Below, one piece after another: positions 1-5,915 of a stretch of 10,946 nucleotides of DNA. The position numbers were made by a program, and so were the translations under genes. The first letter of the stretch is position 1, and the number at the start of each line of letters is the position of its first letter. Source of the stretch: Bifidobacteriaceae bacterium (GTDB lineage: Bacteria; Actinomycetota; Actinomycetes; Actinomycetales; WQXJ01). Under the pieces are notes generated by a model, which searched no databases, was not told the DNA's origin, and was given only the letters and a program-made list of their open reading frames with translations. The stretch lies in NCBI GenBank assembly GCA_031278665.1, contig JAITKC010000024.1, positions 1-10,946 on the forward strand, in the 5' to 3' direction.

Positions 1-761
1 GCAGCTCGGTGATGGACATCTTGGTCGCCCTGTACTACAAATACGCCCGCATCGACCTCGACCAGCCCGAATGGCCCGAACGCGACCGAGTGATCGTCTC
101 CAAGGGCCACGCCGGCATCGCCCTGGCGCCGCTACTGGTCGACCTCGGCTGGAACGACCGGGCGTTACTCAAAACCTTCAACCTGACCAACTCGCCAATG
201 GGCATCCATCTGGACAAACACAAAGTGGTGGGCTTGGACGCCTCGACCGGCTCGCTTGGCCACGGTCTGCCCATCGCCGTCGGCACGGCGCTGGCGGCGC
301 GAGTGCTCGGCAAGGAATACCGCACCTGGTGCGTGCTCGGCGACGGCGAGTTGAACGAGGGCTCCAACTGGGAGGCCGCGATGAGCGCCGCGCATTACCG
401 CCTGGACTCCCTAATCGCGTTAGTGGACCGCAACCGCCACATGATCGACGGGCCGACCGAGGATGTGATGGCGATCGAGCCGTTGGCGGACAAGTTCGCC
501 GCCTTCGGCTTCAACACCCTGGTGGTCGACGGGCACAGCTTCCCAGCGCTGGCCGGGGCGATCGAGGCGGCCCTGGCCACCCGGGGCCGTCCCACCTGCG
601 TGATCTGCAACACCGTCAAAGGCGCCGGCATCGACTTCATGGAAGACAACTACATCTGGCACTACGGCGCCCTGGACGAAGCCAAACACGCCCAAGCCGG
701 GTCCAGTCTGGACGCCTATCACCGGCGCCGCCGAGCCGTCGCCGAACGGGAAGGAGCCTGA
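1..761 (+). CDS. Transketolase, N-terminal subunit (split type), 5' end outside window
   Basis: This is the thiamine diphosphate-binding half of a two-subunit transketolase. The enzyme moves two-carbon ketol units between sugar phosphates in the non-oxidative pentose phosphate pathway in the cytoplasm. The frame is open from the left edge (first full codon at base 3), and the first visible residues (SSVMDILVALYYKYARID) match the start of the family's conserved core. I therefore read the gene as 5'-truncated by the window, probably missing about 25-35 residues, rather than starting at base 9 or 12. Visible motifs are SKGHAG near base 99, STGSLGHGLPIAVG near 243, and the ThDP/metal motif GDGELNEG (base 339) running to VDRN (bases 423-434). 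The protein ends soon after the family's WHY segment, as expected for a stand-alone N-terminal subunit. The C-terminal subunit follows after 1 bp, so the two are co-translated partners. The family call is very secure; the sugar pathway it serves is inferred from context. Confidence 0.95.
   Translation, partial: SSVMDILVALYYKYARIDLDQPEWPERDRVIVSKGHAGIALAPLLVDLGWNDRALLKTFNLTNSPMGIHLDKHKVVGLDASTGSLGHGLPIAVGTALAARVLGKEYRTWCVLGDGELNEGSNWEAAMSAAHYRLDSLIALVDRNRHMIDGPTEDVMAIEPLADKFAAFGFNTLVVDGHSFPALAGAIEAALATRGRPTCVICNTVKGAGIDFMEDNYIWHYGALDEAKHAQAGSSLDAYHRRRRAVAEREGA
751..756 (+). promoter_or_regulatory. Ribosome binding site for transketolase C-subunit
   Basis: AAGGAG lies inside the last codons of the upstream subunit, 6 bases before the ATG at 763. 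It fixes the start of the second subunit and shows that the two subunits are made from one transcript in close coupling. Confidence 0.8.
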
Positions 762-762
762 T

Positions 763-1773
763 ATGCCGGGCGGATTGACTTACACGGCGGTGGACTCGAC
801 TGAGCTGTCCACTATGGAGTACTACGGCAAGGCGCTGGTCGAGTTGGGCGAACAGCACCCGGAGGTGGTGGCGTTGACCGCCGACCTCGGCAAGTCGACC
901 AAAATAGGCGATTTCATGAAGGCCTTCCCCGAGCGCTTCTTCAACGTCGGCATCGCCGAGCAGAATATGTTCGGGATCGCGGCCGGGATGGCCGAGGCCG
1001 GGCTGGTGCCGTTCTTGTCCACTTTCGCCCAGTTCGCCTCACTGCGGGCGGCCGACCAGCTTTCGACCGACATCTGCTACCAGAACGTCAACGCCAAGGT
1101 CATCGCCACCCATGCGGGAACCTCGTTCGGCCAGGCCGGCTCGACCCACCACGCCATCTCAGACCTGGCGGTGGCACGGGCGCTGCCGAACCTGACGGTT
1201 GTGGTCCCCGCCGACAGCTTCGAGACGGTCAACGCGATTCGGGCCGCCTACGAGACCCCGGGTCCGTTCTACATCCGCATCAACCGGGGCTTCGACCACC
1301 TGCTCTACCCCTCCACCGACTACGGCTTCGAATTGGGCCGGGCGGTCACCTTGCACCAGGGCACCGACATCACCGTCATCGCCTGCGGCTCTTGCGCCTA
1401 CCAGGCTTTGACCGCGGCCCAATTCCTGGCCGGGGCGGAAGGCTTGAGCGTCCGGGTGTTGAACGTCCACACCGTCAAACCGCTCGACGTGGCGGCGGTG
1501 GCGGCGGCCGCGGCCGAGACTCGGCGCTTGATCACGGTCGAGGACCACAATGTGATCGGCGGTTTGGGCTCGGCGGTGGCCGAGGTGGTCGCCGAGGCCG
1601 GCCGGGGCTGCGCCTTCAGGCGGCTGGGCATCGCCGACCATTTCGCCCCCATCGGCCTGCACGAGGACATCATGTCGATCGAGGGAATCGACTCCAACGG
1701 CATCATCGCCGCCGTCCGCGAAGTCATGAGCTTGGACTTCGAGGAGGACGACGACTGGACGGACGAGGTCTGA
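763..1773 (+). CDS. Transketolase, C-terminal subunit (split type)
   Basis: This 336-residue protein is the pyrimidine-binding and C-terminal half of split transketolase, and it forms the active enzyme with the preceding gene product. Residues 15-175 form the Pyr domain. They contain the DLGKSTK segment (41-47), the GIAEQNM motif with the conserved catalytic glutamate at E66 (it activates the ThDP aminopyrimidine ring in the family), and a HAG...GSTHHAISD segment (117-134). Residues 195-325 form the transketolase C-terminal domain with NVHTVKPLD (234-242) and EDHNVIGGLGSAVAEV (260-275). The last ten residues (EEDDDWTDEV) are a short acidic tail that I do not recognise as a family feature. The ATG at 763 has a good Shine-Dalgarno site and gives the expected length. 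The 1-bp gap to the N-subunit and a 17-bp gap to the next gene mark one operon. Related E1 or DXS-type enzymes share the fold, but the pairing and motifs favour transketolase. Confidence 0.95.
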   Translation: MPGGLTYTAVDSTELSTMEYYGKALVELGEQHPEVVALTADLGKSTKIGDFMKAFPERFFNVGIAEQNMFGIAAGMAEAGLVPFLSTFAQFASLRAADQLSTDICYQNVNAKVIATHAGTSFGQAGSTHHAISDLAVARALPNLTVVVPADSFETVNAIRAAYETPGPFYIRINRGFDHLLYPSTDYGFELGRAVTLHQGTDITVIACGSCAYQALTAAQFLAGAEGLSVRVLNVHTVKPLDVAAVAAAAAETRRLITVEDHNVIGGLGSAVAEVVAEAGRGCAFRRLGIADHFAPIGLHEDIMSIEGIDSNGIIAAVREVMSLDFEEDDDWTDEV

Positions 1774-1776
1774 GGC

Positions 1777-1783
1777 CGGGAGG
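1777..1783 (+). promoter_or_regulatory. Ribosome binding site for the SCP2-like gene
   Basis: CGGGAGG sits in the 17-bp gap after the transketolase stop, 7 bases before ATG 1791. It sets the start of the third gene. The much longer open frame that runs back to about 1392 lies inside the transketolase gene in another frame and has no such site. Confidence 0.7.
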
Positions 1784-1790
1784 TTTGGCG

Positions 1791-2597
1791 ATGATTCCGG
1801 AATCCGAGGTTTTCACCAACAAGCTCTTCTTGAACGCGGTGCTGCCGTTGCTCAAAGTGGTCGCCGCCGACGTGCCGGAGTTGTCCGCCAAGTTCGCCAA
1901 ACTGAGCGGGGTGGCCCAGATCGCCGCCCTGGACCCGGACGCGCCCGGCGGCAAAGTCGCCACCCATTTCGTGATCGAGTCCGGCGCCTGGACAGTCGTG
2001 GCCGACCAGGTCCACCCGGCGCCCGATGTCGAATTGGAGTTCAAATCCATCCCGGCCATGAACGCCTTCTTCAAAGGCAAGATCGCCCTTTCGACCCTGC
2101 CCAGGATGCGCGGCGTTGTTGCCCGCCTGCCGCTGTTCGCCGCTTTCATGCGCACGCTGCTGAAAATGAGTTCCCTGCTCACGGTCAAACAGGCGCCGCG
2201 GGACCGCGACACCCAGCGCCTGGTCGTCAAGTGCTTCTTCTACCTGCTCACGGCTGGTATATCGCAACTCAACAAACTCGGTCACCCGGAGGTCGCCCGC
2301 TGGACGGCGACCAGCCCCGACCGCGTCTACGCCCTGGACGTCGAGGGCCATCCCGAAGTCGCCGCCCACCTGCGCGTCAAAGCCGGCAAGAGCCGCTCCG
2401 GCCGGGGCGTCTACACCCGGGCCCTGCCGTTCTTCACCCTCCGCTTCGACTCGTTCGCAAGCGCCCTGGGCATTCTGCTCGCCACCGACGACATGCTGGA
2501 AGCCACCAAGGCCCGCCGGCTGATCATGGACGGCGCCCCCGAGTTCGGCGCCCAATTCGGCGGATTCTTGTTGACTGTCGGCCACTACGTCCAATGA
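1791..2597 (+). CDS. Tandem SCP2-like protein of unknown role in the transketolase operon
   Basis: This 268-residue protein is probably cytoplasmic, with no signal peptide or clear membrane helix. Two stretches resemble each other and the SCP2 (sterol carrier protein 2-like) fold. Residues 78-97 (PDVELEFKSIPAMNAFFKGK) and 213-232 (PFFTLRFDSFASALGILLAT) each follow a beta-rich segment and precede a helix with a P-x-F-x-x-x-F pattern (LPLFAAFM 113-120; APEFGAQF 249-256). I read this as an internal duplication. A central part (about 140-175) with KCFFYLLTAGISQLNKLGHPEV links the halves. SCP2-like modules form a hydrophobic pocket for lipids or other apolar ligands. Why one should be co-transcribed with transketolase is not clear; it could bind an apolar aglycone released from a plant glycoside, but that is speculation. 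The SCP2 assignment comes from pattern reading alone and could be wrong at the family level. The gene itself is secure: good Shine-Dalgarno site, operon position, coding-type codon use. Confidence 0.62.
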   Translation: MIPESEVFTNKLFLNAVLPLLKVVAADVPELSAKFAKLSGVAQIAALDPDAPGGKVATHFVIESGAWTVVADQVHPAPDVELEFKSIPAMNAFFKGKIALSTLPRMRGVVARLPLFAAFMRTLLKMSSLLTVKQAPRDRDTQRLVVKCFFYLLTAGISQLNKLGHPEVARWTATSPDRVYALDVEGHPEVAAHLRVKAGKSRSGRGVYTRALPFFTLRFDSFASALGILLATDDMLEATKARRLIMDGAPEFGAQFGGFLLTVGHYVQ

Positions 2598-2622
2598 CCG
2601 CGGCGAACAGGGCCGGTTGAGC

Positions 2623-2635
2623 CGCCGGGTCGGCG
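2623..2635. other. Short inverted repeat between convergent genes
   Basis: The 39-bp gap (2598-2636) between the stops of the SCP2-like gene and the GH120 gene holds CGCCG-GGT-CGGCG, a perfect 5-bp stem with a 3-base loop. There is no T-tract on either side. It may help end transcription from both sides, but it is short and such repeats are common in GC-rich DNA. Confidence 0.2.
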
Positions 2636-2636
2636 C

Positions 2637-4622
2637 CTACCAGACCCGGACGCGGTTGTGGCCGGAGCGTAGGGCGGCGATTGGGCCGGGCGGCGAATCG
2701 CCTTCGACCAGGGCGCCGGTCAAGTCGGTGTCGAGGGCCAGCGGCGAGCCGTCCGGCGCCTCGAAGTCGGCGTCCGCGAAACGCACCCGCGGCAAGGTGG
2801 CCGTGCTTTGGACCGGCACGGCGAGGTCGGCGAACTCCGGCGGCAGGTCGGCGACCAGCCAGACGGCATCGTCCAAAGGCTCTAGCCGGACCCGGGCGGC
2901 GGCCGGGGCGGCGACGGCGCCGTCCTCCCCCAAGTAGGCGGCCGCGCCCCCCAAGTACAGGTTGCGGCTCAGATAAACCGGCTGTTTGAGGCCGATGACG
3001 GCTTCCAGGTCGCCCGGCAGGGCGACCTCCACGCTGGTCAAATAATCGTCGAAGGACGGCGGGTGGCCGTCGTAACCGGCGGTGCCGTGACCAACCGAGC
3101 CAGCCGGCGCCGCGCCGGGGGCATAGGCGGCGGCGATGTCGCCGGGGTCGCCCGACTCGCCGGGGCCGAGGAAGACGTTGCCGACCCAGCGGTCGTCGCC
3201 GCCGTAGATCACCGCGTAGCCGGCCACTTCGGTGGAATGGGGCCGGTGATAGGGGGTGGCCCGGTCCATCACATTTTCCAGCCGCAGCGTGCCGGCCACC
3301 AGGTTGGCGACAAAAGCCCCGCCCTGGCTGAACAACTCGATCGAGGCGGGCGAGGCGAGGACGTTGTGGTCCACCACATAGGGACCGTGGCTGACTTCGA
3401 TGAAAATGTCGCGATTGTTCGCGAAGTAGACGTTCCGGGTCACCCTGGCCCCCTGCGCCTGCCAGTCCAGCCAGGTTCCCAGAGAGCAGTCGTGAATCAG
3501 GTTGTGGGATATCTCCACGTCGACGGCGGCATGTAATTTGACGCCGGCGATCTCATAGCCGTAGAACTCCCGCTTCAGCGCGATGTGATGGATGTGGTTG
3601 TCGTGAATCCGCGAGAACACAGCCCCAAGATGGCCGACTATGCCGTTTTGGCCGCAGTTGTAAATATCGTTGCGTCTGACCACATGCGATCCGACCCGCT
3701 CTTTCGACCAGCCGATGGCCCTGGCCGCGAACACCGCCTCCAGTTGGTATTGGTAACCCGGCTTGTCATGGCGGCGGGTGAAATAGTTGTCGCCGGTTGA
3801 GGCCTCTTTGCCGAGCGAAACCGCCGAACATTTGGCGTCGTGGATGACGTTGTCCTCGATTATCCAGCCCTTCGCCCAGTTCGGGCCGATCAGCCCCGGC
3901 TGATCGGCTGTGGGCGGCGTCCAGGGGCAGGCCGCCTGGGCCAACTCGAACCCGCGCACGGTGATGTAGTCGCGGCCGGTCTGGCGGGGATAGAAGACGC
4001 TGCGGCGGACGTTGATTTCGACCAATTCGGCGTTTGGATCCACCGCGCCGAAGTTCGCCCAGATTGTGGTGCGGTCCGGCCCGACTTCGGCCCGCCAGAC
4101 CCGCTGGGTTTGGTCAGGATCGCGAACCGGGTCGATCAGACCGGTCCAATCGTCGCGCACCTCGGTCCGCCGGGGCGGGGCGACCAGTTCCTCCGGGGCG
4201 GCGACTTCGTAGAAGCTGACACCGTTCAGGTAAACATCGCCCAAGTGCTTGACCGGGGCCTGGTTGGACTGTTTGACCAGCCAGTCGCCGTCCACGGCCA
4301 AGGCGTACGGGTTGAAATCCCCGAACATGGCGTTCGGCAGGTCGACCCGCCAGACGGCATCGGACTGGCGGACCCAGCCGGTGACCACCTCGGAACCCTT
4401 GACGACGACGTGTTCGCCGTCAGCCGCCCGAAACACGATCCGCCGCCGGTCGGACAGTCCGGCGTTGCGCGGGTCGACCCACTCGCGGTAAACGCCGGCG
4501 TGGACCACCACCTCGTCGCCGGCCTGGGCCGCCCGGGCGGCTCGGTCAATCGTGCGGAAAGGATCGCCGGTCAGGCCCGAAGCTTGGTCGGAGCCGGTCT
4601 TGGCGACGTGGTATTCGGTCAC
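2637..4622 (-). CDS. GH120 beta-xylosidase (intracellular)
   Basis: This 661-residue protein should hydrolyse terminal beta-xylosyl residues of xylobiose, xylo-oligosaccharides or other beta-xylosides in the cytoplasm; there is no signal peptide. It agrees, as I recall that sequence, along its whole length with the GH120 enzyme XylC of Thermoanaerobacterium saccharolyticum. Shared landmarks are the start (YHVAKTGSD), VYREWV near 45-49, FNPYALAVDGDWL near 103-115, PTADQPGLIGPNW near 237-249, GYQYQLEAVF near 289-298 and a C-terminal end in VW. The fold is a right-handed parallel beta-helix with an inserted beta-sandwich. The family's catalytic pair appears as D386 in LDWQAQG (nucleophile) and E409 in IEVSHGP (acid/base). 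Their 23-residue spacing equals the D382/E405 pair I recall for XylC. The start is GTG with AGAAGGG 10 bases upstream. It lies 82 bp downstream of a lacI gene on the same strand, its likely regulator. DUF1565/pectate-lyase-like naming would be a less precise alternative. Confidence 0.93.
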   Translation of the reverse strand: MTEYHVAKTGSDQASGLTGDPFRTIDRAARAAQAGDEVVVHAGVYREWVDPRNAGLSDRRRIVFRAADGEHVVVKGSEVVTGWVRQSDAVWRVDLPNAMFGDFNPYALAVDGDWLVKQSNQAPVKHLGDVYLNGVSFYEVAAPEELVAPPRRTEVRDDWTGLIDPVRDPDQTQRVWRAEVGPDRTTIWANFGAVDPNAELVEINVRRSVFYPRQTGRDYITVRGFELAQAACPWTPPTADQPGLIGPNWAKGWIIEDNVIHDAKCSAVSLGKEASTGDNYFTRRHDKPGYQYQLEAVFAARAIGWSKERVGSHVVRRNDIYNCGQNGIVGHLGAVFSRIHDNHIHHIALKREFYGYEIAGVKLHAAVDVEISHNLIHDCSLGTWLDWQAQGARVTRNVYFANNRDIFIEVSHGPYVVDHNVLASPASIELFSQGGAFVANLVAGTLRLENVMDRATPYHRPHSTEVAGYAVIYGGDDRWVGNVFLGPGESGDPGDIAAAYAPGAAPAGSVGHGTAGYDGHPPSFDDYLTSVEVALPGDLEAVIGLKQPVYLSRNLYLGGAAAYLGEDGAVAAPAAARVRLEPLDDAVWLVADLPPEFADLAVPVQSTATLPRVRFADADFEAPDGSPLALDTDLTGALVEGDSPPGPIAALRSGHNRVRVW

Positions 4623-4632
4623 AGCGGTTTCG

Positions 4633-4639
4633 CCCTTCT
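4633..4639 (-). promoter_or_regulatory. Ribosome binding site for the GH120 gene
   Basis: Read on the minus strand this is AGAAGGG, 10 bases before the GTG start at 4622. The spacing is a little long, but no in-frame ATG lies closer, and the start agrees with the N-terminus of the family. Confidence 0.6.
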
Positions 4640-4676
4640 GATAGTTCGCGTCTTATGGCTGAACCGTAGCGCCGAC

Positions 4677-4694
4677 CGGCCCCGAATTGGGCCG
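4677..4694 (-). other. Hairpin between lacI and GH120 gene
   Basis: Within the 82-bp gap 4623-4704, CGGCCC and GGGCCG pair as a perfect 6-bp stem around a 6-base AT-rich loop, 10 bases after the lacI stop codon. No T-run follows. It could be a weak attenuator or mRNA-processing hairpin separating regulator and enzyme expression, or chance. I found no convincing -35/-10 pair in the gap. Confidence 0.25.
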
Positions 4695-4704
4695 CCGGGC
4701 CGGG

Positions 4705-4717
4705 CTAAAGACTTTCA
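4705..4717 (-). promoter_or_regulatory. Candidate operator-like motif at the 3' end of lacI, upstream of GH120
   Basis: Read on the minus strand, TGAAAGTCTTTAG overlaps the last codons of the lacI gene. It repeats 10 of 13 bases of the inverted repeat in front of the same lacI gene (5762-5774). Its core AAAG-A-CTTT on the plus strand is also palindromic. Position about 83-95 bp before the GH120 start would suit a second operator. It is also protein-coding sequence, so coincidence is quite possible. Confidence 0.3.
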
Positions 4718-5751
4718 ATCCGGGGCGGGCCGGTCGATTCGCGTTCGACTAGGCGGGTGGCCAGCCGCAGTTGCCGGACCGCCAACGCCTCGCCTCGGAT
4801 CAGGCTCAAAATCACCTGAACGGTCAGCCGGCCGATTTCGTCCAGCGGCTGGACCACGGTGGTCAGACCGGGCGTCGACCAGGCCGCGTGCATTGTGCCG
4901 TCGAATCCGATGACCGACAATTCGGCGGGCACCGCCAGGCCGCGCTCGCTGGCGGCGGCCATCACCCCGAGCGCGCAGCCGTCGCAGTTGGCGGCGATGG
5001 CGGTGGGCGGCCGGTCCAACGACAACAGCCGGCGGGCCGCCGCCAGGCCGTCTTGCGGGGTGAAACCGGCCTCAACCACCAATTCCTCGTCCAATTCCAG
5101 ACCGGCTTCGGCGAACGCGGCCGCCATGCCGCGCCGGCGCTCGCGCGCGAAAGTTGAGTTCTGGCGTCCTATAACCAGGGCGATCCGCCGGTGTCCCAGG
5201 CCCAACAGGTGGCGGATGGCCAGTTGGCCGCCGCCAAAATTATCGGCCGAAATCGACGCCACGCCGGCGTCCGCCAGCGCGTCGCAATCGACCGAGGCCA
5301 ACGGCAAGCCGACCCGCTCGCAAGCCTCGATCTGCTCGCGCGTCAAGTTCGAGGTGATGAAAACCGCGCCCTGGCAGCCGCCGCCGAGTAGCGAGCGGGC
5401 CCACCGGTTCATCCGCTGGCGATCCGGCGCCGGCGGCGGATCGAGCAGCCGGACAATCACCTGCACGCCCCGCGCCGCCGCCTCTTGGAGCAACGACTCG
5501 AGAATGTGGGCGCAGTACATGGTCGCGTCGAGGCTGCGGAAGATCGCCGTGACGCGGATCACGGCTTGGCCGGGGGCGTCCGCCCGCGGCGTCGACGGCG
5601 AATATCCGAGTTCGTCGATCGCCTGGCGAACGCGGGCTCGCGTCGCCGGGGCGACGCCGGGGCGAGCGTTCAACACTTTCGACGCCGTCGCCAGCGACGC
5701 CCCCGCGCGTCGGGCCACCGATGACAAAGTGGCCCGCGAAGCCGGCGACAT
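4705..5751 (-). CDS. LacI-family transcriptional regulator (upstream of GH120)
   Basis: This 348-residue protein is a sugar-responsive DNA-binding repressor of the LacI/GalR family. Residues 8-27 form the helix-turn-helix (TLSSVARRAGASLATASKVL), followed by VLNARPGV. Residues about 65-340 form the periplasmic-binding-protein-like sensor. Its landmarks are HLLGLGHRRIALVIG (181-195), RRRGMAAAFAEAGLELDEE (205-223), PPTAIAANCDGCALGVM (248-264), VPAELSVIGFDG (274-285) and the usual LVEREST ending (334-340). The ATG at 5751 is chosen over the GTG at 5775 because AAGGAGG lies 4 bases before it and would fall inside the longer version. The hinge after GYSP is proline-rich and lacks the usual A-R/Q-x-L leucine that wedges into a central CpG, so its operator may be atypical. 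It precedes the GH120 gene on the same strand and diverges from the Gfo/Idh gene. A xylose- or xyloside-type inducer is inferred from the neighbours. Confidence 0.94.
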   Translation of the reverse strand: MSPASRATLSSVARRAGASLATASKVLNARPGVAPATRARVRQAIDELGYSPSTPRADAPGQAVIRVTAIFRSLDATMYCAHILESLLQEAAARGVQVIVRLLDPPPAPDRQRMNRWARSLLGGGCQGAVFITSNLTREQIEACERVGLPLASVDCDALADAGVASISADNFGGGQLAIRHLLGLGHRRIALVIGRQNSTFARERRRGMAAAFAEAGLELDEELVVEAGFTPQDGLAAARRLLSLDRPPTAIAANCDGCALGVMAAASERGLAVPAELSVIGFDGTMHAAWSTPGLTTVVQPLDEIGRLTVQVILSLIRGEALAVRQLRLATRLVERESTGPPRIESL

Positions 5752-5755
5752 GAAT

Positions 5756-5762
5756 CCTCCTT
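5756..5762 (-). promoter_or_regulatory. Ribosome binding site deciding the lacI start
   Basis: AAGGAGG on the minus strand, 4 bases before ATG 5751. It is strong enough to rule out the in-frame GTG at 5775, which would place this site inside the coding region. Confidence 0.75.
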
Positions 5763-5774
5763 GAAAAACTTTCA
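5762..5774. promoter_or_regulatory. Candidate autoregulatory operator TGAAA-N3-TTTCA
   Basis: This AT-rich inverted repeat stands out in GC-rich surroundings and directly abuts the lacI Shine-Dalgarno site, downstream of the tentative -10 box. A repressor bound here could block its own transcription. It has odd spacing and no central CpG, unlike the classic LacI-family operator, which fits the atypical hinge of the neighbouring regulator. A near copy lies at the other end of the lacI gene (4705-4717). Confidence 0.4.
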
Positions 5775-5868
5775 CCGCCCCAAGCGGCGCCAGCGCCTCG
5801 ATCGCCAGATTCTACTCGCGGTAGCATGACGGCGTCCCGAACAGGCGATCCGCTGGCCCGGCCAATTC

Positions 5869-5895
5869 GGCGCCGGCGCCGGCGGACGGTCCGCC
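5869..5895 (+). repeat. Adjacent palindromes upstream of the Gfo/Idh gene
   Basis: Two symmetrical elements abut one another. GGCGCCGGCGCC (5869-5880) is a perfect 12-bp palindrome, and GGCGGAC-G-GTCCGCC (5881-5895) is a perfect 7-bp inverted repeat. The second ends one base before AAGGAGG, so as RNA it could fold into a 6-bp stem with a 3-base loop right next to the ribosome binding site. It may be an operator or a translation-control hairpin; GC-rich composition raises the chance of coincidence. Confidence 0.35.
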
Positions 5896-5902
5896 AAGGA
5901 GG
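5896..5902 (+). promoter_or_regulatory. Ribosome binding site for the Gfo/Idh gene
   Basis: AAGGAGG is a strong site but lies 13 bases before ATG 5916, longer than usual. No in-frame ATG, GTG or TTG lies between them. The protein homology begins about 14 residues after 5916, so this start is still the best choice. Confidence 0.55.
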
Positions 5903-5915
5903 TTTTGGCCCGGCT

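Larger units (their letters stand above)
5752..5915. promoter_or_regulatory. Divergent regulatory region between lacI and the Gfo/Idh gene
   Basis: This 164-bp gap is the longest non-coding stretch in the window and should hold promoters in both directions. For lacI, a TAGAAT hexamer (minus strand, 5809-5814) resembles a -10 box, but no good -35 box lies at normal distance. For the Gfo/Idh gene, TAGCAT at 5822-5827 is a weaker -10 candidate. Three symmetrical elements are present: TGAAA-N3-TTTCA at 5762-5774, the 12-bp palindrome at 5869-5880 and GGCGGAC-G-GTCCGCC at 5881-5895. The promoter boxes are tentative; a regulatory role for the region follows from the divergent layout. Confidence 0.6.

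Noticed and set aside
1..761. Transketolase N-subunit as a truncated pseudogene
   Set aside because: The frame is open to the window edge and all visible motifs are intact; the missing start is explained by the window boundary.
1392..1790. N-terminal extension of the SCP2-like protein back to 1392
   Set aside because: That stretch is the transketolase C-subunit gene in another frame and translates to arginine/glycine-rich sequence; ATG 1791 has its own ribosome site.
1398..2594. Long open frame on the minus strand opposite the transketolase C-subunit and SCP2-like genes (about 398 codons)
   Set aside because: It mirrors the GC-rich codon pattern of the real genes, shows no recognisable domain and has no supporting ribosome site; typical antisense shadow in high-GC DNA.
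3840..4913. 357-codon plus-strand frame across the GH120 gene and into lacI
   Set aside because: It lies opposite two well-recognised genes, crosses their boundary and has arginine/glycine-rich composition without family features.
5751..5775. GTG at 5775 as start of the first lacI gene
   Set aside because: The strong AAGGAGG at 5756-5762 would be inside the coding region, and the helix-turn-helix begins at the usual distance from ATG 5751.
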